DNA of 64,000 nucleotides, from NCBI RefSeq assembly GCF_042693015.1, contig NZ_CP170544.1, positions 2,914,001 through 2,978,000 of the forward strand. Direction: 5' to 3'. Below, one piece after another: positions 48,201 through 56,692 of the stretch (the first letter of the stretch is position 1; each line of letters opens with the position of its first letter). A program made the position numbers and the translations under genes. The notes under the pieces were generated by a model. It ran no database searches, had not been told where the DNA came from, and was given only the letters and a program-made list of their open reading frames with translations. Origin of the DNA: Sphingomonas_E sp042693015 (GTDB lineage: Bacteria > Pseudomonadota > Alphaproteobacteria > Sphingomonadales > Sphingomonadaceae).

Positions 48201-49472
48201 GGTCACGCGCCGGGCGGTGGCGCTGACGGGAATGCGGATACGATCGGCATCGATCACCGCACGACCACTCGCCTTCAACTCCTCGATCCCCGTCGCATCG
48301 AAGGCCAGCCGCGCGGCGCTGACATCATAATCGATGAACGGCGTCGCCATCGGCCCGTCGAGGATGACGGAGGCGCGGACGTCCCGACCGCTGACCTTCT
48401 CGGCGATGGCGCCAGGCGTCAGCAATGCCGCGTCGATGCGAAGCTTCTCGAAGCGACTTTCGCCGAGATCGACAAGCCCCTGCGCAGTCGCCGCCAGCGC
48501 CGGGGAGCGTAGCGTGGCCTTCACCGTCGCGCGCCGTTCCTTGAGGGCGGTTTCGAGGTCGACATCGAGCGCGGGGCTTGTCAGCCGGTCGACACTGCCC
48601 GCAAACAGCAGGCCGGGGCGAACCGGCCCTTTGGCGGTGAAGACGCCATCGCGCGCACTCAGCTTGATATTGGCAAACTCTCCCTTGAGCGAGGCCGCGA
48701 CAAGGCTTCCGTCCCACTTCTTCCAGCTTCCTCCGCCGTCGATCGTCGCGGTCGCGCCGTCGGTGAGGCCCGTCATCGCCGCGATCAGCCCGCCGGCCGG
48801 CGCGGTCAGCTTGCCCTTGATGGCAAGGCGGTTGTCGTCCGGCACGGCATCCAGCTTCGCTTCCAGCCGGTCGCCGCTGTCGACCACGGCGCGCGTGTCG
48901 ACCTGAGCCCGGCCATCGGCGATATGCGCCGCGCCGTTGAGCGCGATCTCCCGCCGCTGGCCGATCACGGGCTTTTCGAGCACCAGCTTCGCCACGCGGA
49001 GCCGATCCACGTCGATGTCGAGATCGGGCAGGACCGGGGCGTTGGGGTCACTCTCGGTCGGGTTGAACTCCGGCAAGCGCTTCAGCGTAATGAGCGGGCT
49101 TTCGAGCTGCTGCACCGAGACGTGATTGCGGATGTAGCGGAACGGGCGCCACACCAGGCGCAGTTCCGGGCTGGTGGCGAACACGCCTTTCGGATCGCGC
49201 AGAACAAGGTCGCGGATCACCATGTCGCTGTAGATCGAACCGTCGATGCGACCGATCTCTGCGACCATGCCCGATTCCATTTTCAGCCCGGCGATCTGCC
49301 GCACCAGGAAGCCCTTGCCCGGCTGGGTGTTGAGGAAGAGCATCAGGCCGGCGACCAGCATTGCGAGCACCGCCACCAGGCCGCCCATGCCGATCGCGAT
49401 CTTCGCCCAAAGCGGCCGGCGCCTTGCCGGTGCATCAGCCGCATAGGGCGCGGGAGATTTTTCGTCCGCCAT
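45261..49472 (-). CDS. tamB: Translocation and assembly module protein TamB
   Basis: Product of 1403 aa. One N-terminal membrane anchor lies at about residues 22-48 (WAKIAIGMGGLVAVLAMLVA). The rest is a very long beta-helical periplasmic part with repeated glycine/asparagine strands. The C-terminal DUF490 domain contains EIYLTGMGLDSEWKTDMRIT, RYSFSGHQFDLEQGVITFNG and GGGGGLNPMGKLQNASGVDR. TamB bridges the inner membrane to TamA for outer-membrane protein or lipid transport. Its start overlaps the TamA stop by 1 nt. Length is normal for alphaproteobacterial TamB and no lesion is seen. Confidence 0.93.
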   Translation of the reverse strand: MADEKSPAPYAADAPARRRPLWAKIAIGMGGLVAVLAMLVAGLMLFLNTQPGKGFLVRQIAGLKMESGMVAEIGRIDGSIYSDMVIRDLVLRDPKGVFATSPELRLVWRPFRYIRNHVSVQQLESPLITLKRLPEFNPTESDPNAPVLPDLDIDVDRLRVAKLVLEKPVIGQRREIALNGAAHIADGRAQVDTRAVVDSGDRLEAKLDAVPDDNRLAIKGKLTAPAGGLIAAMTGLTDGATATIDGGGSWKKWDGSLVAASLKGEFANIKLSARDGVFTAKGPVRPGLLFAGSVDRLTSPALDVDLETALKERRATVKATLRSPALAATAQGLVDLGESRFEKLRIDAALLTPGAIAEKVSGRDVRASVILDGPMATPFIDYDVSAARLAFDATGIEELKASGRAVIDADRIRIPVSATARRVTGLNAAAGGLLENLRVKGDFAYSAGKLISDNLKIDSKQIDATAIILADLENAIYRGALKGRVNDYRIDGVGIVNLTTDIDIVPGAKGGFGIKGRFAARTARWENASVRDFLGGNAAVAGRIGMTPEGTFTLADFSGKAPNFTVHSGAGSYATDGRISFDARATSRQYGPLQLTVRGTMDRPQAVLRAQRPNVGVQLSDVVAKLNGEAAGYRLEATGGSPYGPFFANVLIRTAKGPLTIDISRARFAGVDMAGTIRQTTPGPFAGQLSMNGSGINGRVQLAAAGQNQAVTVKATANNAKLPGEADVVIGRALIDASMILTEQPQIVADIQVGNAAYGDMVVRKARGKIDYRGGRGTAMLVADGSSAVPFSIAANAAIRPDLAAVLVQGKASTVDFRLAKPAVIRFEPNGYRLEPATLVMPQGRVDLAGRFGDQTSLQARFKDFDLAIVNLMSPGIGVSGRATGAVDYTQDGDAFPTATTRMAINDFRRSSLAAVSDPVAVSLEGRLSAAGGDLRGLIREGNATLGRFVATTGAPGAGASWSERLMAAPLSGGIRYSGPADVLFSFAGQADQQLTGGIALAADFSGQAQAPRINGLVRANALTYENETFGTRVTQMRLDGRFTNDRLEIRDFSGNAGDGTVQASGTVGLAAASGFPMNVQVKLARARLARSEAVTSVVSGTLDITNSAAVGGLIKGNLTLPETRYRIAWQGGAEIRQLQGVRRKGEGVDVLDQRVADRAAATPAPAAWKLDIRVRADNEIYLTGMGLDSEWKTDMRITGTTADPRVIGKIEVIRGRYSFSGHQFDLEQGVITFNGPMMNPAIAIRAETDVDDVRAGIAVSGTAQSPDITFVSAPTLPQDEILARILFGASVSNLSATQAIQLAAALNGLRGGGGGLNPMGKLQNASGVDRIGIVGGDEATGRGTSLAVGQHISNDIYVEVITDSKGFTATQLEVALSKTLSILSKTGTNAGSSAALRYSKDY

Positions 49473-51577
49473 CAGAACGCCTGCCCGATGCCGATATAGA
49501 TGGTGAATTTGGACTCGCCGGGCTGCCGGTTGATGGGCATCGCGACGTCCGCGCGGAACGGCCCGAAATTGGTGTAGAAACGCCCGCCGATGCCCGCACC
49601 GTAGCGGATGTTGGAGAATTTGGGCGTCGAACCTTCATAGACCTGGCCGGCATCGACGAAGGCCACGATCCCGTAATTGCCGAAGCGATAGCGGCCTTCG
49701 ATGGCGAACTCGTTGACCGATCGCCCGCCGACCGGATCATTGTTGACATCCTTCGGCCCGAGTTCCTGATAGCCGAAGCCGCGAACGGAGCCGCCGCCGC
49801 CGGCATAAACCCGCCGCGACGGCGCTATGTCATCGCGTTCGGCGCCCACGATCGAGCCGATACGGGTTCGCGCCGCCAGGACGATGTCGGGCGATACGGG
49901 ATAATAGCCTGAAAGGTCGAAGGTGCTGCGCACATAAGGCGTGACATTGCCCTGAAGCGATGCCTCCGGCGAGACGCGCAAGGTGGCGCGGACACCTCGT
50001 GTCGGGTTGAGTAGATCGTCCGACCGGTCATAGCCAATCTGTGCGGGCAACGCGGCGATGAAATAGGTCAGCCGGTTGCTCTCGCCGGTGGTCTCGTCGA
50101 TCGTCGTCTTTTCGTTGGAGAGCAGCAGTTCGGCGCCATAGCTGTAGGTCCACCGCTTCAGGAAAATTGGTGTGGAAAGGCGCGACATGCTCGCACTAAG
50201 GCCCAGCGTGAACGCCTCATAGCTGTCATATTTTTGGTGGTTCGCATTGATCCCGGCCTGGAAGGTGCGATCACGCTTGCCCGCGTTGGAACGCCGGAAC
50301 GTGCCTGAAACCCCCTGCTCCTGCGTGCCCGCGATCACGCCAAGGATGAGGGCGCCTTCGGGCGGGAAGAAGTTGCGCAGCGTCCAACTCCCTTCGGCGC
50401 GGATGCCCTGGTCCGTGCCATAGCCCACTTCGCCTGCCAGTCGACGCGACGGCCCCGCCTCCTGCTCCACCTTCAGATCGACATATTCGGTGCCATCGGG
50501 TCCCGGCTCCCCCGTCCGCACGGGATCGACCGCGATGCTGGAAAACAAGCCCGTCGCCACCAGCGCCTTGCGGAGATCATCGACCTTGCGGCTGTCATAC
50601 AGCTCGCCGGGCTTGAAGCGCGCGATGACTTCTATGTGGTCAATTTTGAAGACCTGCTTCTCGCCGGTCGTGGTGATGGCGCGGAAGCTGCCGCGCGGTC
50701 CCGTATCGACGGGCAGCGTGTAATCTCCGGTCATGGTCGCGGGATCGAGCAGGATGTCGCGCTCATTGACCTTGGTGAAAGCATAGCCATGCTCGGGCAG
50801 CACCAAAGCTACATTGGCCTCGGCCCCCTCCACCTTGTCGGCGATGATGAAGTCGCCACTGTTGAGCGGCAGGCTGTCACGGATCAGGTTCGGCGGGATG
50901 GTCGGCCCCGCCTTTACGGTGATCGCGCCCAGCCGATAGCGATTGCCCGGCGTCACCGACAGCACGACTTTCAGGGCGCCGCCGTCTCCGGCCTGTTCCA
51001 GCGACGCCAAGGCGGTGGCATCATAATAGCCCTTGGAATGGAGCAGGCGGACGGCCAGCGCCTCGTCCTCCTTGGCGCGCGCCTGCACCATCGCCGCGGT
51101 CTCCGCGCGGCCATCGCCATCGATCAGCGCCGAACTTTCGCGGAAATCGTCCTCCAAGCCGATAGGTTTGAGGCCGTCGATCACAACGCTGTAGCGGATG
51201 GTGGGGGTCTTTTGCTGAGGGCTTTCCTGCGCGGCGGACTGCGCGGGCACGGAGATGCTGTCGAGCGGCGGTAACGGCTGCGCGAGTTCAGCCTCCACCG
51301 GCGGTTCGGTCGCAGGCGGCAGGTCTGCGATCGGCTCCGACTGCGGCATCTGGGCGTCGAGATAGCTTTCGATGGAAGGCAGTGCTTCTGCGCCCTCCTG
51401 ATCGGACGATGGCGTCGGTAGTCGAGCGTCAAACTCGTCATCGGTAACGATGGGAGGTTCGGTGGCAGGAGGTTTTGCTGACACGACAGCCTGTTGCGCG
51501 ACCGCCGGGCACGCGGGCAGCGCCATCATGGCCAAGGCGATGAGCGGCCGACCTGCCCTCGCCTGCTTGATCAGCAT
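49472..51577 (-). CDS. tamA: Omp85-family outer-membrane protein TamA
   Basis: Product of 701 aa with a signal peptide (MLIKQARAGRPLIALAMMAL, then CPAVAQQ) and a proline-rich acidic linker of about 110 residues. POTRA domains follow (KGYYDATALASLEQAGDGGA, SIAVDPVRTGEPGPDG). The C-terminal Omp85 barrel has VYAGGGGSVRGFGYQELGPK, the conserved RGF/Y lid-loop motif, and closes with SKFTIYIGIGQAF. The terminal Phe is the insertion signal. Together with TamB it forms the TAM complex. The unusually long proline-rich segment before the POTRAs may span the peptidoglycan. Confidence 0.92.
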   Translation of the reverse strand: MLIKQARAGRPLIALAMMALPACPAVAQQAVVSAKPPATEPPIVTDDEFDARLPTPSSDQEGAEALPSIESYLDAQMPQSEPIADLPPATEPPVEAELAQPLPPLDSISVPAQSAAQESPQQKTPTIRYSVVIDGLKPIGLEDDFRESSALIDGDGRAETAAMVQARAKEDEALAVRLLHSKGYYDATALASLEQAGDGGALKVVLSVTPGNRYRLGAITVKAGPTIPPNLIRDSLPLNSGDFIIADKVEGAEANVALVLPEHGYAFTKVNERDILLDPATMTGDYTLPVDTGPRGSFRAITTTGEKQVFKIDHIEVIARFKPGELYDSRKVDDLRKALVATGLFSSIAVDPVRTGEPGPDGTEYVDLKVEQEAGPSRRLAGEVGYGTDQGIRAEGSWTLRNFFPPEGALILGVIAGTQEQGVSGTFRRSNAGKRDRTFQAGINANHQKYDSYEAFTLGLSASMSRLSTPIFLKRWTYSYGAELLLSNEKTTIDETTGESNRLTYFIAALPAQIGYDRSDDLLNPTRGVRATLRVSPEASLQGNVTPYVRSTFDLSGYYPVSPDIVLAARTRIGSIVGAERDDIAPSRRVYAGGGGSVRGFGYQELGPKDVNNDPVGGRSVNEFAIEGRYRFGNYGIVAFVDAGQVYEGSTPKFSNIRYGAGIGGRFYTNFGPFRADVAMPINRQPGESKFTIYIGIGQAF

Positions 51578-51666
51578 TGCATTCGTCGCGCCCCCGAGCC
51601 TTCACCAAACAGCCAAACACCTCATAGGCTTGCCGGGTTCCGTCCCTTGTTCTGTAGCATAACCGG

Positions 51667-52125
51667 TCAGATTGTCGTCGCAGGCGTTAGCAGTAGTTCG
51701 CCTTCATCCTCACCATTCCAATAGTGCAGCCGTTCGGCCGTGACGCGGATCAGCACCAGACCAGGCGTGTCGATCCCGTCGGGCCACCAGCGTTCCAACC
51801 CTTTGGTCCAATGCTCGGCCAAGGTCGCCTTGTCGCGGATCAATGCTGCCAGGCCTTCTATCGCCAAGAAGAAGGGGCGCATACCGAGCAGGCCGGAACT
51901 TCCCTGATAAGCGAGGCCGATCTTCGGATTACACTTGATATCATTGACCATCCGCGTCGATTCATGAGCGAAGAACCAGCTGTCGCCGTCAAAATCGACT
52001 TCGCGATTATTGCTCATCGGCCGGAGACTGATTGCGCCGCCTTCGGTGTGGGTGGACAGCATCGCGAAATCGATATCGCGCATCTTTTCCGACAGGTCTT
52101 CCAGCGTCATCGTCATCGCTGACAT
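51667..52125 (-). CDS. Pyridoxamine-5'-phosphate-oxidase-like general stress protein
   Basis: Product of 152 aa with a split-barrel flavin-binding fold: MEDLSEKMRDIDF-like start, FAMLSTHTEGGAISLRPMSN, then DSWFFAHESTRMVNDIKCNP and RLHYWNGEDEGELLLTPATT. It matches the GS26/pyridoxamine 5'-phosphate oxidase-like general stress family, which bind FMN or F420. No active-site Lys/Arg set for true pyridoxamine oxidation is evident. It is convergent with tamA and divergent from the DNA-repair gene pair. Confidence 0.85.
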   Translation of the reverse strand: MSAMTMTLEDLSEKMRDIDFAMLSTHTEGGAISLRPMSNNREVDFDGDSWFFAHESTRMVNDIKCNPKIGLAYQGSSGLLGMRPFFLAIEGLAALIRDKATLAEHWTKGLERWWPDGIDTPGLVLIRVTAERLHYWNGEDEGELLLTPATTI

Positions 52126-52222
52126 CCTTTTCCACCTGGGCGATCATCAACGCGCGAGCCCGGCGAAAGCCTCACGCGACCGCTTGTCGCGCAGGTGACG
52201 CTAACCGCTGGACCTGTCAGGC

Positions 52223-53488
52223 ATGAGAACATATAAAGAACAAATGGCGAGTCTGGATCTTCGCGGCAAACTGGCGATCCTCGCTGATGCCGCCAAATAT
52301 GACGCCTCCTGCGCGTCCTCGGGCACCTCCTCCCGCAATTCACGCGGCGGCAAGGGACTGGGATCGACCGAGGGCATGGGCATCTGCCACGCCTATGCGC
52401 CTGACGGCCGCTGCATCAGCCTGCTCAAGATCCTGCTGACCAACAGCTGCATCTTCGACTGCCATTATTGCATCAACCGCAAAAGTTCGAACGTCCGGCG
52501 CGCGCGCTTCACCAGCCAGGAGGTGGTGGACCTCACTGTGTCCTTCTACCGACGCAATTATATTGAAGGTCTGTTCCTCTCCTCGGGCATCATCGGCTCC
52601 CCCGATTACACGATGGAGCAGATCGTCGAAGTGGCGCGGTCGTTGCGTGAGGATCATGATTTCCGCGGCTATATCCATCTGAAATCGATCCCCGATGCCG
52701 ATCCCGAACTGATCCATCGCGCTGGCCGCTTTGCAGATCGGCTTTCGATCAATGTCGAGCTGCCGACCCGTTCGGGTCTGAAGCGGTTGGCCCCCGAAAA
52801 GGACGCCGCCCGCATCGAACGGACGATGGCGGACGTGAAGACCGCCATTCTCGATCGCGAGGATGCGGCCGCACGTTACCGATCGGCGCCCGCTCATGCG
52901 CCAGCCGGCCAATCGACCCAGATGATCATTGGTGCCGACGCCGCCACCGATGGCGACATCATCGCGCGGGCGTCTGCGCTCTATGACCGCTTCAACCTGC
53001 GACGCGTTTATTATTCGGCGTTCAGCCCCATCCCGGATGCCAGCACGGTGCTACCGCTCAAGCGACCGCCCTTGATGCGCGAGCATCGACTCTACCAGTC
53101 GGACTGGCTGGTCCGCTTCTACGGCTTCGCGCCGGCCGAAGTGGTAAAGGCGGCGGATCCGGCGACCGGCATGCTCCCGCTGGACATCGACCCCAAGCTC
53201 GCCTGGGCGCTCAAGTTCCGCGATCAATTCCCCGTCGACATCAACCGCGCGCCGCGAGAACGGATGCTGCGCATTCCCGGCCTCGGCGTGAAGGCCGTGG
53301 ACGCGATCCTCGTCGCCCGTCGCCTTCGCCGATTGCGGCTGGAGGATCTTGGGCGGTTGACCCGCTCGGCCAATCGGTTGCGCCCCTTCATCATCGCGGC
53401 CGACTGGCGGCCCGTGGCGCTGGCCGACCGCGCGGAACTGCCCGGCCTGAAGCCGGCTACCCAGCAGCTCGAACTGTTCGCTGCATGA
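52223..53488 (+). CDS. Putative DNA modification/repair radical SAM protein
   Basis: Product of 421 aa. The radical SAM cluster is CIFDCHYC (C76-x3-C80-x2-C83), preceded by ISLLKILLTNS, which binds the [4Fe-4S]-SAM centre. The C-terminus has a helix-hairpin-helix (about residues 345-390) with MLRIPGLGVKAVDAILVARR, a DNA-binding motif. This architecture matches the family annotated as putative DNA modification/repair radical SAM protein, always paired with a DUF4130-type protein. The stop overlaps the start of the UdgX fusion gene by 4 nt, so the two are translationally coupled. The chemical reaction is not known; it is likely to act on damaged or modified DNA bases. Confidence 0.9.
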   Translation: MRTYKEQMASLDLRGKLAILADAAKYDASCASSGTSSRNSRGGKGLGSTEGMGICHAYAPDGRCISLLKILLTNSCIFDCHYCINRKSSNVRRARFTSQEVVDLTVSFYRRNYIEGLFLSSGIIGSPDYTMEQIVEVARSLREDHDFRGYIHLKSIPDADPELIHRAGRFADRLSINVELPTRSGLKRLAPEKDAARIERTMADVKTAILDREDAAARYRSAPAHAPAGQSTQMIIGADAATDGDIIARASALYDRFNLRRVYYSAFSPIPDASTVLPLKRPPLMREHRLYQSDWLVRFYGFAPAEVVKAADPATGMLPLDIDPKLAWALKFRDQFPVDINRAPRERMLRIPGLGVKAVDAILVARRLRRLRLEDLGRLTRSANRLRPFIIAADWRPVALADRAELPGLKPATQQLELFAA

Positions 53489-54942
53489 GCGCCGCAGCAC
53501 CCCGGTGTGTCGGTGGCGATGTCCCCGCCCTCCGGCTCGTCCGCATCGCGACCGCCGACGATTTCGAATCCTGGCGGAACGGCGCGCGGGCGTTGCTGGC
53601 CGAAGGGGTGCGCCCGGAACAGGTCATCTGGCAGGTCGATGATGACCATCAGCCCGAACTGTTCGTCGACGCGGAGCCTGTGCCGCCCGCACCTGTGGAC
53701 AGGCATTTTTCCGTACCGCGGGCGTTTCTCAATCTCGCGCAACAGGTGGTGCTGGCCAACGCCCCTAATCGCTTCTCCGACCTCTATGCGCTGGTCTTCC
53801 GTCTGCAGGATATGCCCGGCCTGCTGGGCGATCAGACCGACCCGCTCGTCCGAAAGCTGGAAAGCCTGGCGCAGAATGTCCGCCGGGACATCCACAAGAT
53901 GCGTGCCTTCCTGCGTTTTCGTGAGGTCGATGACGGCGGCACTCTTCGCATGGTCGGCTGGTTCGAGCCGGACCATCATATCCTGCGCGCCAACGCCCGC
54001 TTCTTCGTCAACCGCTTCGCTAATATGCGCTGGTCGATCCTGACACCGGAGCTGTCGATCCATTGGGACGGCGCAGGGCTGAACGAAGGCCCGGGCGCGA
54101 CGCGGGCCGACGCGCCCGAGGACGATCCCGTCGAGGCGGTCTGGAAGACCTATTATGCCAGCATCTTCAACCCCGCCCGCGTCAAGGTCGATGCGATGCT
54201 CAAGGAGATGCCGCGCCGATACTGGAAGAATATGCCCGAGACCGCGCTGATCCCCGAATTGCTCGCATCGGCGCAGGCGCGGGAAACCGGCATGATTGCG
54301 CAAGCCCGCGTCGCGCCGACCGGCGATGCGGCGCAGGCGTTACGCGCGCTCGGCGAGGAGGCCCAGCATTGCTCGCGCTGCCCCCTCCATCGACCGGCCA
54401 GCGGAACCGTGTTCGGCCAGGGGCCGGCCGATGCCGAACTGATGCTGGTCGGCGAACAGCCGGGCGATCAGGAGGACATTGCCGGCATGCCCTTCGTCGG
54501 GCCCGCCGGACAGATGCTCGATCGCGCGCTGGTCGACGCCGGGCTCGATCGCGCGCGCCTCTACCTCACCAACGCGGTCAAGCATTTCAAGTTCGAGCCG
54601 CGCGGCAAGCGCCGCCTCCACGCCCGGCCCAATGCGGGTGAGATTGAGGCATGCCGTTGGTGGCTAGATCAGGAGCGCTTGCTCGTCCGCCCGCGCATGA
54701 TCGTCGCGCTCGGCGCCACGGCCGCGCGATCCCTGCTTGGCCGCCCTGTTACGATCGTCGAGGTTCGCGGACAGGCGATACCGCTCGACGAGCAAAGCGC
54801 TCTGCTGGTGACGATCCATCCAAGCTTTCTGCTGCGCCTGCCCGACCCGGCAGAAGCGGTGACCGAATATGGACGATTCGTCGATGATCTCAGGCGGGCC
54901 GGAGACACCGTTGCTCCGCACGCAACTGATCGCAATAAGTGA
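53485..54942 (+). CDS. udgX: DUF4130-UdgX fusion, uracil-DNA-binding repair protein
   Basis: Product of 485 aa. Residues about 15-260 are the DUF4130/SAM-linked repair domain (FSVPRAFLNLAQQVVLANAP, FFVNRFANMRWSILTPELSI). From about 285 the uracil-DNA glycosylase domain follows: CSRCPLHRPASGTVFGQGP (C296, C299), VGEQPGDQEDIAGMPFVGPA (motif A, 322-341), TNAVKHFKFEPRGKRRLHAR and HPSFLLRLP (motif B). The KRRLH loop with His379 is the UdgX hallmark. In mycobacterial UdgX the corresponding His forms a covalent bond to the uracil-excised site. Three cluster cysteines are visible (C296, C299, C390). It pairs with the radical SAM gene as a repair cassette. Confidence 0.92.
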   Translation: MSAAAPRCVGGDVPALRLVRIATADDFESWRNGARALLAEGVRPEQVIWQVDDDHQPELFVDAEPVPPAPVDRHFSVPRAFLNLAQQVVLANAPNRFSDLYALVFRLQDMPGLLGDQTDPLVRKLESLAQNVRRDIHKMRAFLRFREVDDGGTLRMVGWFEPDHHILRANARFFVNRFANMRWSILTPELSIHWDGAGLNEGPGATRADAPEDDPVEAVWKTYYASIFNPARVKVDAMLKEMPRRYWKNMPETALIPELLASAQARETGMIAQARVAPTGDAAQALRALGEEAQHCSRCPLHRPASGTVFGQGPADAELMLVGEQPGDQEDIAGMPFVGPAGQMLDRALVDAGLDRARLYLTNAVKHFKFEPRGKRRLHARPNAGEIEACRWWLDQERLLVRPRMIVALGATAARSLLGRPVTIVEVRGQAIPLDEQSALLVTIHPSFLLRLPDPAEAVTEYGRFVDDLRRAGDTVAPHATDRNK

Positions 54943-55019
54943 CGGTGCACATCCCGTCTCATTTCAAACCGTTTGTTAACCGCTCTCTGCGTTGGGTCGC
55001 CCTGCAGTCGGAGGAACCA

Positions 55020-56558
55020 ATGCAAACGACTAACACGAGCGGGGATAATGGGATCGCCATCCGTCTCAGCTATTTCAACTTGGACGAGGCGAATTATGCC
55101 GCTTTCCCTGCAATCGCGACGGCAGTCGAAAAGGCCGCGCCCGCGGCGCTCGAGCGTTTCTATCGCAAGGTTCAGGCGACGCCGCAGGCTGCACGCTATT
55201 TCTCCTCCGCTGCGATGATGGAGCACGCCAAGAGCAAGCAACTCGACCATTGGCGCGCCCTGTTCGCCCGCAAGCCAGACGAACGCTATTTCGCCAAGGC
55301 GGAAGCGATCGGCAACATCCACGCCCGCATCGGCCTGGATCCGACCTGGTATATCGGCGGCTATGCGCTGGTGCTGGAGGAGATGATCGGCAAGCTCCTG
55401 ACCGATTCTCTCCGCGCGCGCCTTGCCGGCAAACAGCTTTCGCGTGTGATCGGGACGCTGGTGAAATGCGCGCTGCTCGACATGGACATCGCGCTTTCCG
55501 CTTATTTCCACGCCGAAGAGGCTGAACGGATGGCTGTGATCGCCAAGGTGGGCGAGGCGACGGACCAGCTCGCCCGAGGCGACTTCACGGGAGAGTTGAA
55601 GGGCCTGCCGGACAGCTACGCCAAGCTGGTCGAGGATTTCAATTCGATGCGGGTCAAGATGAGCGAGACGCTGACCCAAGTGTCGCAAACCTCGGACACC
55701 ATCAACACGGGTGCGTCCGAAATCAGTCGCGCATCGGAAGATCTGGCACGCCGTACCGAACAGCAGGCCGCCTCGCTCGAAGAAACGGCGGCGGCCATGG
55801 ATCGGATGACCTCGGCTGTCCGCGAAACTGCCCAGGGCGCGGTCCATGTCAGAAATTCGGTGGGCGAAGCGCAAGGCGACGCGACCGAGGGCGGTCGCAT
55901 CGTCCGCGAAGCGATCAGCGCCATGGATGGGATCGAGAAGAGCTCGCAGGAAATCGCCCAGATCATCGGCGTCATCGACGGCATTGCCTTCCAGACCAAC
56001 CTGCTCGCGCTGAACGCAGGCGTGGAAGCTGCGCGCGCCGGCGATGCCGGCAAGGGCTTCGCCGTGGTCGCCAACGAAGTGCGGGCGCTGGCCCAACGAT
56101 CGGCCGACGCCGCGAAGGACATCAAGGGCCTGATCGCCACCAGTTCCAAGCAGGTCGGTACGGGTGTGGATCTGGTCGGGCAGACCGGCCAGGCGCTCGA
56201 CCGCATCCTCGCCAAGATCGCGGAGATCGCCGATCTGGCGGGCAAGATTTCGACTTCGGCGGAAACGCAGGCGTCGGGTATGCAGCAGGTCAACATCGCC
56301 GTCACCGACATGGATAAGATGACGCAGCAAAATGCCGCGATGGTCGAGCAAACCACGGCGGCGGCGCGGAGCCTGGAATCGGAGGCCGACGAATTGATGG
56401 CGCTCGTCCAGCGTTTTCGGTTGAGTGGCGGCGGATCGCCTGCGCGCAACGCGCCGTCCCCACGCAAGGCGGCTCGCCGACATTCTACTCCGCGCGTCGC
56501 AGGCAACCTCGCGCTCGCTATGGATCCGGCGCAAGAAAATGATTGGGCGGAATTCTAG
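55020..56558 (+). CDS. Globin-coupled methyl-accepting chemotaxis protein
   Basis: Product of 512 aa from the ATG at 55020, after GGAGGAACCA. Residues about 1-165 form a HemAT-type globin sensor; the proximal His is H101 in AIGNIHARIGLDPTWYIGGY. No membrane segment is present. A short linker with RMAVIAKVGEATDQLARGDF leads to the MCP signalling domain with a perfect hairpin (IAFQTNLLALNAGVEAARAG with the downstream GKGFAVVANEVRALAQRSAD). The C-terminus ends ENDWAEF, a CheR/CheB-tethering pentapeptide of the xWxxF type. It should mediate aerotaxis or oxygen-dependent signalling through a haem. No che genes are nearby. Confidence 0.92.
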   Translation: MQTTNTSGDNGIAIRLSYFNLDEANYAAFPAIATAVEKAAPAALERFYRKVQATPQAARYFSSAAMMEHAKSKQLDHWRALFARKPDERYFAKAEAIGNIHARIGLDPTWYIGGYALVLEEMIGKLLTDSLRARLAGKQLSRVIGTLVKCALLDMDIALSAYFHAEEAERMAVIAKVGEATDQLARGDFTGELKGLPDSYAKLVEDFNSMRVKMSETLTQVSQTSDTINTGASEISRASEDLARRTEQQAASLEETAAAMDRMTSAVRETAQGAVHVRNSVGEAQGDATEGGRIVREAISAMDGIEKSSQEIAQIIGVIDGIAFQTNLLALNAGVEAARAGDAGKGFAVVANEVRALAQRSADAAKDIKGLIATSSKQVGTGVDLVGQTGQALDRILAKIAEIADLAGKISTSAETQASGMQQVNIAVTDMDKMTQQNAAMVEQTTAAARSLESEADELMALVQRFRLSGGGSPARNAPSPRKAARRHSTPRVAGNLALAMDPAQENDWAEF

Positions 56559-56692
56559 GTAAGAGCCTATATTTGCCGAACAGGCCTGATAACGGAGTTG
56601 TCGCGCCATCCCGTTCGCAGACAGCGATCGGCACGCATCCCTTCGCGTTATCAGACGTTTAGGTCTGCAGATATGATGGAATAGGCGACGCA

